NCBI GenBank assembly: GCA_037043455.1
Contig: JAWPHD010000281.1
Span: 62,001 to 126,000, forward strand
Source of the DNA: Cyrtodaria siliqua
Taxonomy: Eukaryota > Mollusca > Bivalvia > Adapedonta > Hiatellidae
Direction of reading: 5' to 3'
Length of the DNA: 64,000 bases
Shown: piece after piece, positions 1 to 12,150 of the stretch
Layout of the letters: every line of letters starts with the position of its first letter
Position numbering within the stretch: the first letter of the stretch is position 1
Made by a program: the position numbers and the translations under genes
Notes under the pieces: generated by a model
The model's input: only the letters and a program-made list of their open reading frames with translations
The model's database searches: none
Told to the model about the DNA's origin: nothing

Positions 1-1150
1 AGATTCGTCAAATTTAAATGTTAACATACATATCTGCATATGGATAACAGCACTTACACAAGCACGGCCAACGCACGCACCCACAAACACAAGCACGCGC
101 GTGCACATACACTCTCCCATATGTTAGTTAATACTAACATTTGAACTTTGTGTAAACGGTGTCGGAAAGGAATTTAGAAAAAGACAACTACTCAGTCCGT
201 CCGAAATAACGGGATCCTGCGACTGCGTGAAATACATTTGAGATATCGAAATAAAATGTTATTTGCATATCCTTGGCAATATGGAGATGACGGACGTCAT
301 TGTTTTTATTTTGTTAAAATGTGATTGCCATGGCAATACAATGGGAAATAAATCCGAAAGGTCAGGATATAAGTGGCATGTTTCATGAAGAGACATTCAA
401 TTTATAAAATTTACTCCAGAACCGTAGTGTTTTACTCTTTTGTTGTATTGCCAAGAAGCTCCGGAATTGTGTAACGGAAGGATAAACGGGTGGGCGACCA
501 TCGTGTGTATACCCCACATCCTAAAAACTACGATTTGCGAAAAATAATTTTGCTGTTCTTTTCTCAACAAAAGCAAATTCCATATGTATAACTATTAATT
601 TGAACAATACCCTTCAAGTGTCTCATTTTAAACAATAATTTCTCCCTGTCCAGTGTCAACACCTGAGCATGTATTTCACTGTATATACTATTTACTACCG
701 ATACACGTTCTCCGTATATGTGTACATGTATAATATGTGTATGATTTTGTATTGTTTCAAGGATATTATAGAAAATAAATATATATGAAACATATGTGGA
801 ATACGCGGGTAAGTGTTTATAATTCTCTACATAGTGATGTATTTACGTTATGCTTATCTCATTCCCCCCCACCCCCACACCCACTTCTGTTTAATAAACA
901 TGCATATTACACGCCATTGACAATACTCATCGAGTTGAACAGTCTGTAGTTATCGGATATCTGAGCAAATTGCTATATAAACGTTTAGGCGTATATACCC
1001 GTAATCACTGGGTGGTGCAGTTTCAAAGTTACCGAAGCGTTTATCCCGCCTATTATGGAAATGTCTCGATATGCGCTACGACAATATACCAGCCTAAACA
1101 ATATATACAACACATCCAGCAAAGAACTTCATCTATATGCTTTCTTGCGT
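1..1150. other. Noncoding DNA, no gene seen
   Basis: AT-rich sequence with a short CA/CG-rich stretch near 60-115 and a C-rich run near 866-890. The same sequence is at 34869-36000, where the C-rich run is longer. The open frames here are short and not conserved between copies. Confidence 0.6.
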
Positions 1151-1940
1151 TTAAAATACTTTGAAATTGTATTATTTTATCGGGATTGTGTAGCTTTAAG
1201 AACATTGAGAAAAGAAAAGGAGTTAAACAGTCCCCTTGCCGTTTTCCAGCAGACAGGAAAACTCGTTGCTTAACGAATTATTATATTTAACTCGTGACTT
1301 AATACTATTGTACATGCTTTTAGCTACATTGAACATTTTACCTCTTACATCATATTGTATTAATCTATACACGTACTATCTATAGAAACAAATGCTTTGC
1401 TAAAATCAGTAAAATCAATACATACTGAGCCGACACTTTTACCATTTTTAAGACCGACACTTTACCATTTTTAAGCTGTTTAATAGCTTTTAATATTTCT
1501 TCATTACTTATAACTACATCAAGTTCACTGAATATAACTTGGAACTCGCCATTTACAAAACGTTCATTCAAAACATCTTCATCGGGTTGGAAAAAAGGAT
1601 TATCAGGATTATTGACAAATTTAGAATATTGTTCAAAAGCAGACACTGATATAGTTGGGCAGTTTACATGCGATGCCGCTCTTAACATGTGTCAATATAG
1701 TTTCGCATTTTTATGTATATTTCTTCTTTTTTTTTTCTTTTTTTTTTATTATTATAATCTCTGTTATATTTTTTGAACATAGATTTATATTCAGAGCGTG
1801 ATCTAACAAGTAAAACTCTGTTTTCGTCTGACTTACATTGTCTGTAACAATTTAAATGAAAATGAAAACTAGTTCTGAGGTCTGTTCCATTATTGCGACT
1901 GAGTGTTTTATATATAAATAAACTAAAACAAACCATTTTC
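1150..1940 (-). mobile_element. LINE RT fragment, internally deleted
   Basis: Reading the minus strand from 1936 down gives a Lys/Arg-rich segment before the RT, then a stretch with AHVNCPTxSVSAFEQ and ISNEEILKAIKQLKNGK, typical of the N-terminal RT region of mollusc non-LTR elements. A deletion of about 360 bp follows, compared with 36240-37160. After a frameshift it continues as RLIQYDVRGKMFNVAKSMYN and SNEFSCLL near 1340-1210, downstream of the first RT catalytic block. The FADD block, endonuclease and tail are absent. It is a dead fragment shared by both duplication copies, so it was inserted before the duplication. Short plus-strand frames at 970-1273 are shadows of it. Confidence 0.8.
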
Positions 1941-4900
1941 TATACTTGAGTGTCGTTGATACATATGTTCATATGAATGTTATATTGAAATAAAAATGTT
2001 CCATCTGCATTTGGTATACACCAGGCCTTGAATTTACCAAACATTCTTGAGAAATTTCGTCTATGCGAATTTCAATCGCACATATTTCTATAAGTTTAAA
2101 GTATAAATGTGCATATGATAAATACTAATGAACAGCAACTTCATGATTGTTTATCTTTGAAGGTCAAGGGAATGTTTGTGAACAAAATTCGATTACTTGA
2201 ACTCAGGTCAAGTAAAGAATAGTTTGAAGAATGGTTGGTGAATTCTAGGCCAGGCTGTTTTCTAGAAAAATATACAATTGTAAAATGTCACTATTCATGT
2301 TCATTATGTTTAGGCCCTTAAAAATAGAAATATCAGTATGTGTCAATTAAAAGTCAGACACCTAAACTCCACGAAAAGAACGCAACATATAAATTCAAGA
2401 ATTAGTTGTTTATTAATAACCAGCAAAGATAACTGAAATAAAATGGGGTTTACTATAGGAGTATGTTTTCCATGTAACAGGCGTTTTCAGGGTATTTAAT
2501 GAAATATTAATACAATGACCTACGAAAGTCATACATTCAATAAAAATGACATAGTTTCTTCCTAAACAAGCCTGACCTAGTGTCATGTAAAGTTGTTTAC
2601 TTCCGCTTTGTATTATGGGTATCTTTTTTTTTATATAAAAGAAAGCAGGGGTCACATCTTTATAAGAAGGAAAAGTAAAGTTTTACGCAAGCGTAAAATA
2701 GCTGCCGAGAGGAAATAGCATATATCTGGGTAGGGACTGGAATCGAAGTTTAACATAATAACATATCAAGTCACAGGTGTTAAAACAATATTGCAAAACA
2801 TAATATTGACGTAAACACGCCACGACCGTTTTTTTCTTAACAGACACATTCTTCCCGCGTTTTACTATCAGTTGTTCCTACCAAACATTTTGAATCAAGG
2901 TGGGCGACCTCGCTTCTCTCTGTTCAAATACCTTGATTTGCCTTACATACTGATCACAGTTCACTTTTGGAGCACGACGTGCTAGAAGTATACATCAGCA
3001 CAGAAATACAGGTGTTCACATGTAAGGGATGCGTGTGCGTTAGCGTGTGCATTACAACAGAGATGTGCAATTATGAAAACCATATAGGCAGCGAATAAAC
3101 CCATCGACTAGTGTATAACACGGCGGTATTTACGAGAATACCGCATTATAAATGGGTATTATTCCATAAAAATGTATTGTTCCATTAAAATACAGATTTG
3201 CACTTATTCCATTCCAATACTTGCGGTTTCATTCAGTTTCACTTACGGTTTCATTATGCTTCGTAAAAATCCCGGACGTGAAGATTCCGGAAATATTGCC
3301 GCATTTTACACTTTAGTAGACTGCTCTACGCAAACGTCATTTGAGGCAATAAAAAGGCAAGCTTTGAACAGTGAAAAATATGTGTTTATACCATTCAAGT
3401 TTTTTAGACGGGTTCCCTAGGTATTGAAGTTGTAATGCATGCTTCTTGTCGGCTACATGCTTTACAATCTGTTTTCTAAACCCATATAAGAGTCAGCTGC
3501 CTTTGACAGCTGGATGATGACAGGGGCCATCTCAAAGAAAGTTCCTCTTATAATTGTGATATCGGCTTTGTAAATAAGCCTTTAAAATACAAAAATAAAA
3601 ATAAAAACTTCAATAACATTTTGCATATAAATACTGTTTTATCTATCTATATACTTCTGTATTTGTTTTCAAAATATAGTTTCTTTTTAGAATAATAGAC
3701 TGTATGAGGCAAACTATCGTTTTCGGAAACAAAAAATGATATGGGTTAATATAATTGAAGTATTCAGCGTATTTCATGTATATAATAAATAGTTTTGTCT
3801 CTTTAAAATGTGATAGCTATATGTACTGTTCAGATTGTTATACAAGTTCATTATTTCACATTAATATTAATAAAATAAAGTTTGTAAACTGTTCGTAATA
3901 ACAATCCCTCCCCACCCCGCCCACCCCACACAGAGGCCACCTTCATAATAAGTTGTATCGGAAGAGAAACCTCAAAATGAGAGGAGATGAAATTCTCATT
4001 AGACATAAATGCCACAACCAGCAAGTCTCGAATCCACCCGTGGCAAATATTTGCAGCTTATAGCACATACAATGCATGTCAATTCCACAGACGAGATACA
4101 ATATGTTCTGGGTCAATTCCACAGACGAGATACAATATGTTCCGGGTCAATGATGAAGTGACATAGATATGACCAATAATAATGCTACAAAGTCATTTGT
4201 AAAAAGGTCGGTAATTATGTATTTTTAAAGCAATTAGGATGGGAACATTCTTTTCTAATTTGTCAAAAAGATTTCTCATTTAAATGAAAAGAGAGGTAAT
4301 TTTAAAAATTACGAAATCTGAAATGTATTTATTTGAAAATAATAATCGTTTGTAAACATATTTCAGCAGTTTTTAAACAACGACAGAATGGGCAATACTT
4401 GTCAATGCCAAACATAAATTTTTTTCAAAGCCATACGTTTATATAACGAAATAAGTTTAATACATGGGAGGTATGTCTGATACTTCGCCTTGAAACTAAC
4501 TAAATAACACAAATAATATTTCCAGATTGTACGTCTAGAAAAAAAAAAATAACACGATACTATGTTCACTATGAACTCAACAACAACACGATTAGGAATA
4601 GAAAAAAATAAAAAGTTACAAAAAAAATAATTAAATAACACATTTTGTTTGAAAATCACATCTTTACATAGCTTTCTAATATCTTCAAACACGTACATCA
4701 ATGTTCATATATTCAACATATGCATGCATATCCATAAAAGCAGAGAAATACATGTTTTTGTTCAGTATATAGAACAAATGGTAAAGAGTTACTATTCTGA
4801 ATCTTATTGATGTCTTTGTCGAACAGTATCAGAATCGTTCAGGGGTATCTGGTGAAGTTCGGGAATTCAAATAGGAGGTCTGCTTGTGTTTTTTTTATCG

Positions 4901-5160
4901 GAAATAGGCTTTGCCGACGTACCTATTAAAACAGTTATACCGAGGCGTACAATTGAACCAAAAAAATGTTAAACAACATTTAAACACAAGTATTGAAATA
5001 TCAAAATAAATGAACATACAACGGACTCGTACATATCCCATGATTGGGAGGTGGATTGGCCTAATTTATTTAGTCTGGGATGGTGGTGATCAACTTCTTT
5101 TAGCAAAACTTCTTGTTTAGCTTCGAAAATCATTGGCGTCTGTTCCGAGCAGGTCATACC
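1941..5160. other. Noncoding DNA, no gene seen
   Basis: AT-rich with no supportable coding region. The 82-codon frame at 3172-3420 is broken in copy B. Positions 4082-4149 hold two tandem copies of a 34-bp unit that is single in copy B (39285-39319). A C-rich run lies at 3905-3930. Confidence 0.6.
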
Positions 5161-5164
5161 TTTG

Positions 5165-5420
5165 TGTTTTACTTATGTTGCCTATTAATGCTGCCTTGTT
5201 GGTAAGAGAATAGTTCATGGCGGGGATTTCTTTATTTACACGGTCCCGTTTTATTGGGTTGACAGTTGACAGTAGGGTAAGTGTGAGGTTTGGTGCTCCC
5301 TAGAACCTGGTTTAAACCCCCAGTGGCCTTTTTTGCCACTTTGTGATGTTTTGTTTGGCCTTTTGTTCATCTTTAAAGACATTTTCTATAGTTTTTTCTG
5401 ACAGATTTTCGTTAAACTTT
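5165..5420 (+). repeat. Mid-repetitive element family M1, partial
   Basis: Recognised by a shared series of landmarks: GCCTATTAATGCTGCCTT, then CCCGTTTTATTGGG, then GGTTTAAACCCCCAG, then the block around TTTTTGCCACT. The same ordered blocks recur in this window at 6405-8165, 9415, 12150, 40365, 49845, 50485, 52728 and 55500. No open frame persists between copies. It is probably a non-autonomous mobile element; its class is unknown. Confidence 0.75.
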
Positions 5421-6404
5421 TTGTACAGGAAAATGAGTAAGTCGGTTATATATATAGACAGAAAAGGCAAAAATAATGGTAGGTCACCATGCTTGTTAAA
5501 ATTTTAAAAAATAATTTGTAATGCCACCGTCATATGACGTCAATCAGTCCAAAAAGTAGAACCAGTCCATGAAATAGCTAAATAAGATATTTTTGAAGTC
5601 TAATCATTTATTCATTGGTCACAATTCTGCTAAAATTGTATTAAAGTAAAGAACATTTAATTACAATAACATTTTAAGCTCAGCTTTATGTAAAATCTAT
5701 ATTTTTTACAAAATCTTTTGAGACCATTACCACAATTTATGCACAAATTAGCCCATAATGATACAATTTCTTTTTTCTTTTGTATGATCTCAATAACAGA
5801 ATTTTTTAAACTTTCTAAGCACATAGTTTAACATATATAAAAACAAAATGTACAATAAAACTGATAGGTCCCCATGCTTGTTTAGAAAAAGAATTTGAAA
5901 CCCTACCCCTATGCTAAAAGGCCAAGTTTTTTATGAAATTATATAGAAATAGTATATTTCCCGTTTTTGTTATGTTCCTAATAACAGAATTTGTTTAAAC
6001 TTCCTAGGCACTTATTTGAACATATATTTAGACAATATATTCAATTAAATTGATAGGTCACCATGCATATTGAGATTTCATATTGGTTTTTGGAACCATA
6101 CCATTATGCTTAAATGTTTTAATTTTATTGGAATTTTTACAAAATGCTATATTTTTCCTATTGTATGTATCTAATAATAGGCCTTTATTTTAATAAAGAC
6201 AATAAAAAAAATAAAAAAATAAAAAATTTAAATAAAAAAAAAATTCAAAATAAATAAATAAATAAATTCAAAAAAATAAAATAAAGACGAAAAATACAAC
6301 TAGACATCCCAAGCAACATTCCTGTAAATTTGTAGGAAAATTCATCAAATAGTTTTAGAAAAGAAGTCGCCCAAATATGTTGCGCATGGAGAACTACAGC
6401 AAAT
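5421..6404. repeat. AT-rich block with diverged tandem units of about 190 bp
   Basis: The motif GATAGGTCACCATGC or close variants appears at about 5478, 5864 and 6052, each later one preceded by a TAACAGAATTT...AAACTT...TAGGCAC series. Spacing suggests diverged tandem units of about 190 bp. An A-rich AAATAAA-type microsatellite occupies 6190-6300. The block is absent from copy B, so it is an insertion in A or a deletion in B. Confidence 0.65.
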
Positions 6405-7620
6405 GCCTTTACATTTGTTCTTTGTTTCTGTATGTGTTTGTGGTTGACTTTCGTCCTTGAATTCTGCTCTTCCTGTTCGATTAGAGGCTATTTACAGTTC
6501 GCCATTATGCTTTCCTCTTTAATTGTGCGATGACCGGACAGGCTGTGGACCCTATGATGACGTCTACCTAAAGCCCAAAAGGACGGTGACGTTTGCTATT
6601 TGTCTTCAATCTTGTCTTGTCGAGCAATCAATGGTTTATTCTCTTGTTGCTCTGGCTTCTGCCACGTCATTGAGTACCTTCTTTGTGGCTTTCTAGACTT
6701 TGTTTTTTTGTATTTATATAACTTATATACACAAACATCTTTGTGTTTTCTTTATTTACACTGTCCCGTTTTATTGGGATAACAGTAGTGTAAGTGTGAG
6801 GTTGGTGCATCATAGAACCTGGTTTAAACCCCCAGCGGCTTTTTTTGCCAGTGACCGTCACAAGGCGGTTGCCCTATTGTCAACCCTGTTGTGTTTGTTA
6901 TGTCTTATTTATTCATCTTTAAAAATGTTCTGTGTTTCTGGGTGTGTTTGTGGTTGACTGTCGTCCTTGAATGCTACTTTACCTGTTCGATTCTTATATA
7001 TATATTTAATTGTATTGCCTATTAATGCTGCCTTATTGTTTAGAGAATAGATCATGGCGGGGATTTCTTTCTTTACACTGTCCTGTCGTATTGGGATGAA
7101 GTAGGGTAATTGTGAGGTTTGGAGCAATGCGGTGGCTGTATTGTCAAACCTCTTTGTGTTTGTGACGTCAAATGCCTTTATTCCTTATTAACATTGCCAT
7201 TCATGTTTGTCTTTTTGCGTGTTTTTCGGTTTACTGTGTTCTGTGAAAGCTGCATTTCCAGTTCGACTTTTATCTTTATGTTTATATTCGTGTTGCACTG
7301 GTTTCTGTCAGATTGTTAGTGTATAGGCGGGGATTTCTTAATGTACATTTCCCCCTTTTATTTGTATGATATTTGGGTAAGAGTGAGGTTAGGTGCACAC
7401 TAGAACATGGTGGTTTTGCCACTTACCGTTCCACGGCGGCAGCCCTATTTACAACCATCTTTATGTTTGTGACATGTTCTCACAAACATTGTCCCTCATT
7501 TGTCCTCGTAATTGTTGTTTGTTTCTAAGCGTTTATTGTGGTTCTTGAATGCTACATTTTCTGTTTGACTTTTATATCTACTTGTATAACCGTCTACTAT
7601 TTCTGGTCTGAATGCCAGGT
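6405..7620 (+). repeat. M1 repeat cluster, plus orientation
   Basis: Several successive partial M1 copies in the same orientation. Landmarks for the TTTATTGGG block are near 6770, 7088 and 7355, and for the GTTCGA-type block near 6990, 7258 and 7565. The left part, with GCGATGACCGGACAGG near 6528, is the portion also seen at 12160, 40695 and inverted at about 50690. Confidence 0.75.
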
Positions 7621-8165
7621 CCATAAAAATAAATATAAAAGTCGAACAGGAAATGCAGCTTTCACAGAAGACAGTAAACCAACAAACACGCAACAAGACA
7701 AAGAAAGACAAAAATATCGCACAGGAAAAGCAGCATTAAAGGACGACAGTCAACCATAAAAAACACAAAAACAAACACGCAAACAGACAAACGAGAAGGC
7801 AAAAGTAATAAAAAATGCAAACGACATCACAAACACAAAAGGCTTGACGATACGGCTACCGCCTTGGAACGGTCAGTGGCAACAAAGGTCACTGGGGGTT
7901 TAAACCGGTTCTAGGGTGCACCAAACCTCACACTTACCCTACTGTCATCCCATTAAAACAGGACAGAGTAAATAAAGAAATCCCCGCCATGATATAATAT
8001 CTAACCAACAAGGCAGCATCAATAGGCAATATAAGTAAAACACAAATATGCTCGTGTAAATATAATACAAAAAACCAATAGCCTAGAAAGCCACAATGAA
8101 AGTACTCAATGACTTGGCAGAAGACAGAGCAACAAGAGAATACACCATTAAGGGCACGACAGAAA
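7620..8165 (-). repeat. M1 repeat copy, inverted
   Basis: The reverse complement of the neighbouring cluster: CTGGGGGTTTAAAC-type sequence is at about 7882-7900 and CCCATTAAAACAGGAC at 7949. With 6405-7620 it forms a head-to-head arrangement around 7620. Confidence 0.75.
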
Positions 8166-8175
8166 AGATCATAGA

Positions 8176-8222
8176 GCGGTGATTTCAAGTCAGAGACTCT
8201 AACCACTCGGCCACGGCCTCCC
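8176..8222 (-). mobile_element. tRNA-Ser-like SINE head fragment
   Basis: The minus strand carries GGCCGTGGCCGAGTGGTTAG, a Pol III A-box in a tRNA-Ser-like context, followed by TCTGACTTGAAATCAC. It matches the heads of the full SINEs at 26741 and 51287. The SINE body is missing here. Confidence 0.7.
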
Positions 8223-8744
8223 CTCTCCCCCCCAAACTCAATGAAAAGTGACGAACTGTAAGTAGGTCAAATACTAAACATATGCTTTTCTAAATAATCT
8301 CTGTAAATGTCCCAACATTATTTCATTTGTATTATCTTCGGTAACAGAGCTATATAAAACAATCAACATTCGTATTGTCTGTATGTGCTCGAGGTGAAGA
8401 AATATAGAAAACAGATAGTAGAAACACAATTACATACTAACCATTACGACATACAACCTCAAACGAAATTAAATGGAACATCAAATTAAATGTATTTTAT
8501 GACTATATAAAAGCCCAAACATAATATAAACTATATTATTCCATTTTTTTGTGAGTTTATTTTTCTGTGAGTTTATGTTTAATTTCTTAAATTGTGGCTA
8601 CTATTATGCACATGATATGCATTATAGTGAATGTGGTTTGGCCAACTGTTGATAACTTACTGTATACTAAGGTTCAAACTGATTTGAAATATTCTAAATA
8701 ATATCACTGAAGCCGGTGTTAGTGTAAACTTATTTATGTTACAT

Positions 8745-8933
8745 CGATTGTAACGAAAGCCCTTTGAACTTATTTTAATCACTCTCGATATCTTCCTGGA
8801 TAGAACCAGTACTAAGCAATTGCAGATAAAGTGTCTTGCTCAGGGACATAACGCATATGGCAATTGCGGGGATCGAACCCACGAAAATTTGATCATGGGC
8901 CCAACGCTCTACCACTACACCACACGGCTTCAC
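8745..8933 (-). mobile_element. tRNA-derived SINE
   Basis: The minus strand begins GTGAAGCCGTGTGGTGTAG, continues TGGTAGAGCGTTGGGC (A-box) and has GGGTTCGATCCCCGC (B-box). It is followed by CTGAGCAAGACACTTTATCT, a tRNA-unrelated body common in SINEs. The copy at 52253-52065 is its duplication partner. Poor acceptor-stem pairing argues against a functional tRNA. Confidence 0.7.
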
Positions 8934-9414
8934 ATAAAAGCCTGTGTTAGAGGGCGTGAGAGGTATTGCATCTTATTTTACCTCTCATGAACAGATCCAA
9001 TAACATCAGTCTATTTCTTTCTGTTCTTATTTGTATTCGATGATTCTGAAGAATCCCCTTCGATGTATTTATTGAAATCGCTTATAGATTGATGTCTCAT
9101 TTCTTATATGTTTGGGTTAATTTTCAGTGTTATGTCTGGCATAGCGTCCGCAGACATGACACACTTAGCGTATTTCTTTATTGATAAGGTTATATCATTC
9201 TGAGCATCGCTTCAATCATACTGCTTATTGTAAAACAACTAATGTATTTGAGGACTTTTAAATTCGTAAGTTTGTATAACTAAAAAGCTTCTCCTTCAAT
9301 GCTACCATTACCATAAATTTCGAAAAACCATTGCAAACTCATCTTGTCGTAACCATGATCTTCTTTTAAATGTAATTTAAGAATTTCTTCGGCGGCAAAG
9401 ACTACCACAACCTG
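8934..9414. other. Noncoding DNA, no gene seen
   Basis: AT-rich sequence collinear with 52255-52725. The equivalent upstream segment (8480-8730) is tandemly duplicated in copy B (51515-52030). No coding, RNA or repeat signal of its own is seen. Confidence 0.55.
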
Positions 9415-9555
9415 ACTCCTATTGTCAACCCTTTTGTGTTTGTGATGTCGTTTGCATTTATTATTGCTTTTGCCTTCTTGTTTGTCTGTTTGCGTGTTTG
9501 TTTCTGCGTTTTTCTCCTTGAATGCTACATTCCCTGTCCGATCTTTTTATATTTC
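9415..9555 (+). repeat. M1 repeat fragment
   Basis: Contains ATTGTCAACCCTTTTGTGTT, TTTGTCTGTTTGCGTG and the CCTTGAATGCTAC block of the M1 family. The partner is at 52728-52880, which keeps a fuller version of the GTGGTTGACTGTC block. Confidence 0.7.
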
Positions 9556-9717
9556 TTTCTATATTGACGTGATTTATAAGCAGTAAAATTCTTGATTATG
9601 ATCACTTCCGTACAATCGTTATTAAACCGTTTAACTCGTTTAGAATAAGAGTTTATGACTCTATTATTTTAAAACACACTTAATGTTTATTGGTCGAACC
9701 ATTTGTAGTTAGCCACT

Positions 9718-12150
9718 ACACGCCTGGTAAACATTCGCTCCACAACCAAAAGGAGAACAATGAAAATTGAACGGAAGCCACTTCCGAGAAGGAGCGAAAG
9801 CGCGGTTTTCATCAACCAACGTGAGTATGATCTACTTTTATTTCTTTTAACAAGAACAACAGAGATTTTTTCAAAAGTTGGGGAATGTGTTTCCGTGTAG
9901 GCATATTTATGGTTCATGTAGAATACAATTTCGACTTTTAAAAGTGAAAATTATAGCGGCTAGAACTTTTCTCCTGTCGATAGTTGGTGCAGGTTTCTCC
10001 ACGGATTACACTTTCAACTTGTTTTTGGAACCTATTTGCATTCAGGAGGTATCTCGATGGTGAAAATCACTCGAATACAGCCCATAAGCTGCTTATCCAC
10101 TAAATGTGAATGGTGAAGTTTTAATCTAAGTGATGTATGGTAATTTTTCTTGAGGTAGGGGAGCAAATGAGCTGGGGGTAGACCGAACGTCAAGGAGATA
10201 GAGCGGACGCCTGTTTAATTCCACAAACGACATAATTTGACGATGTCGATTCGGATGCAGTTGCGTCATGAAAAGTTACTTTTTGTAAATGTTATTACGG
10301 TTTCTTCACCCATATATATATATATATATGTGTGTTGATATATATGTGTGTATATAAAAAGTTTATTGCAGGAATCCACCACACTATTACATACTAAACC
10401 AGACCATTCGATTGGCAGGCTAAGAAATATTGCCATCATAAAAAATCCGATTGTTTGATGGATGAAGGTGGTGAACATTTCCTAAAAATAAATATCATGA
10501 AATATTGATGACAAACGGATTAATTTGAAATAACCTGAAACAAAGTTAGCATTTCCAGTGATAATTGAATGTAGTTGAGAAAGGTGTTTTTTGATAATTA
10601 TACCTTATTCTACCCAATCTTAAAAAGTATCTAAAAAAATGTATATCATTTTTATCACATAACGTCCCTTGTTAGCAGTGTCGAACACATATTTAATATT
10701 CTATTGTATCACACACGTGTAATACAACCTGGAACGATTTTGATTGGTTGAGTTAAACCTGTAACACTACGCAAGTTTATTGACTGAAACTATTTTATTT
10801 ATTACAAATTCACCCAGATCTGAGTCATAAATTTATTATTTGTGACATCTTATAAAAATAATGCACGTTATAGAAAACATTGTAGTTGGTTTGTTTAAAA
10901 GTTGGCGTAAACTGCTAGTTTGTAAAGAGGTAAAACACGAACTCTTTTATACGCAACGTTATGTGTGAAACGCGACGTTACGACGTCACATATATTATGA
11001 CGTTTTGGCGCTTAAGTGTGTCTGACGTCGTGGCGGCTCTATGTCCATCTGAACTATTGTTTACTAATTTGATTGCATAGTGATGTGATAAATAGGATCT
11101 TAAACTCGTTCCCATTCCATATAAGATTTATGAAACTCGTTATGAATTATTTTTTATTTTAACTCGCCAAAAGGCTCGTTAAAATTCAAATAATTCATTA
11201 CTCGTTTCATAAATCTTATATGAAATGGAAACTCGTTTAAGATCCTCTATATATTAGGAAAACAAAAATAAATATCAACTATGATAAATTGTGTTCAGGT
11301 TTGATACAAAATTGAACCTGAAATGAATATCGGAGACGTGTATGTGTCAGAAATTTATCGTTTATTAGATCATCAAACATAAATAACCTAAATTTGAACG
11401 ATGTAAAAGAGCTTATTTCCAAAGTAAGTTGGTGACGCATGAACATACAGTGACACCTAATCCACTGCCAAATGTGTTTTGGGCGAAAAAAAGGTAATAC
11501 AATCTATAAAAAGCATCATTTCATGCCGCAACTGCGTTGGAGTCGACAATGTCGAAGTATTTTGCTTGTGTCCGCTCTACCTCCTGACGTTCGCTCTACC
11601 CCAGCTCGTTCGCTCCCCTACCTCTAGAAAATTGACCATAAATCACTCAGATTAAAACGTCAACATTTACATTTAGGGTATAAGCAATTTATTGGCGGTA
11701 TTCGAGGGATTTTTACCATTGAGATACTTCTTTTGAATGCAAATAGTTTCCAAAAACAATTTGAATGTGTGATCCGTGGAGAAACCTGCACAACTATAGA
11801 CAGGATTTGAGTGATATTCACCATCGAAATATTTGTTGAATGCAAACAGGTTCCGAAAACAGGTTGAAAATGTGATCCGTGGAGAAACCTGCACCAACTA
11901 TCGACAGGAGAAAAGTTCTAGCCGCTACAAATTACACTTTTATATTCTACATGAATGTCAACACGGAAACACATTCCCCGATTTTTGAAAAAATGTCTGT
12001 TGTTCTTGTTACAAGAAATAAAAGTAGATCATACCCCACATTTGTCGATAAAAACCGCGCTTTTTCTCCTTCTCGGAAGTGGCTTTCGCTCAATTTTCAT
12101 TGTTCTCTCTTTGATAGTGGATCAAATGTTTACCAGGCTTGCACTATGCT
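9718..12150. mobile_element. Long-terminal-inverted-repeat element, copy A
   Basis: The left arm (9718-10225) and right arm (about 11565-12150) are inverted copies of each other. The arms end at CCTGGTAAACATT on the left and its complement AATGTTTACCAGG on the right. Shared inner blocks include GAGAACAATGAAAATTGA, CTAGAACTTTTCTCCTGTCG and GGTGCAGGTTTCTCCACGGA. The right arm carries an internal tandem duplication of about 107 bp (11709-11920) that the left arm has once. The interior has no transposase frame; it contains a TA/GT microsatellite (10311-10355) and the nested element at 10653-11245. It is probably a non-autonomous foldback-like DNA element. Confidence 0.78.
10653..11245. mobile_element. 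MITE-like element with TATCACATAAC ends plus 151-bp palindrome
   Basis: TATCACATAAC starts at 10653 and an imperfect inverted form, GTGATGTGATA, ends near 11090. It is followed at once by an imperfect palindrome (11095-11245) whose arms run GGATCTTAAACTCGTT... and ...AACGAGTTTAAGATCC on opposite strands. The same two-part layout recurs at 22343, 42330 and 53984, so this is one element family nested within the long-IR element. Confidence 0.7.

Noticed and set aside
1055..1273. 72-codon plus-strand frame present in both copies
   Set aside because: It is antisense to the LINE RT segment and is kept only because the copies are similar. Differences are mostly amino-acid changing.
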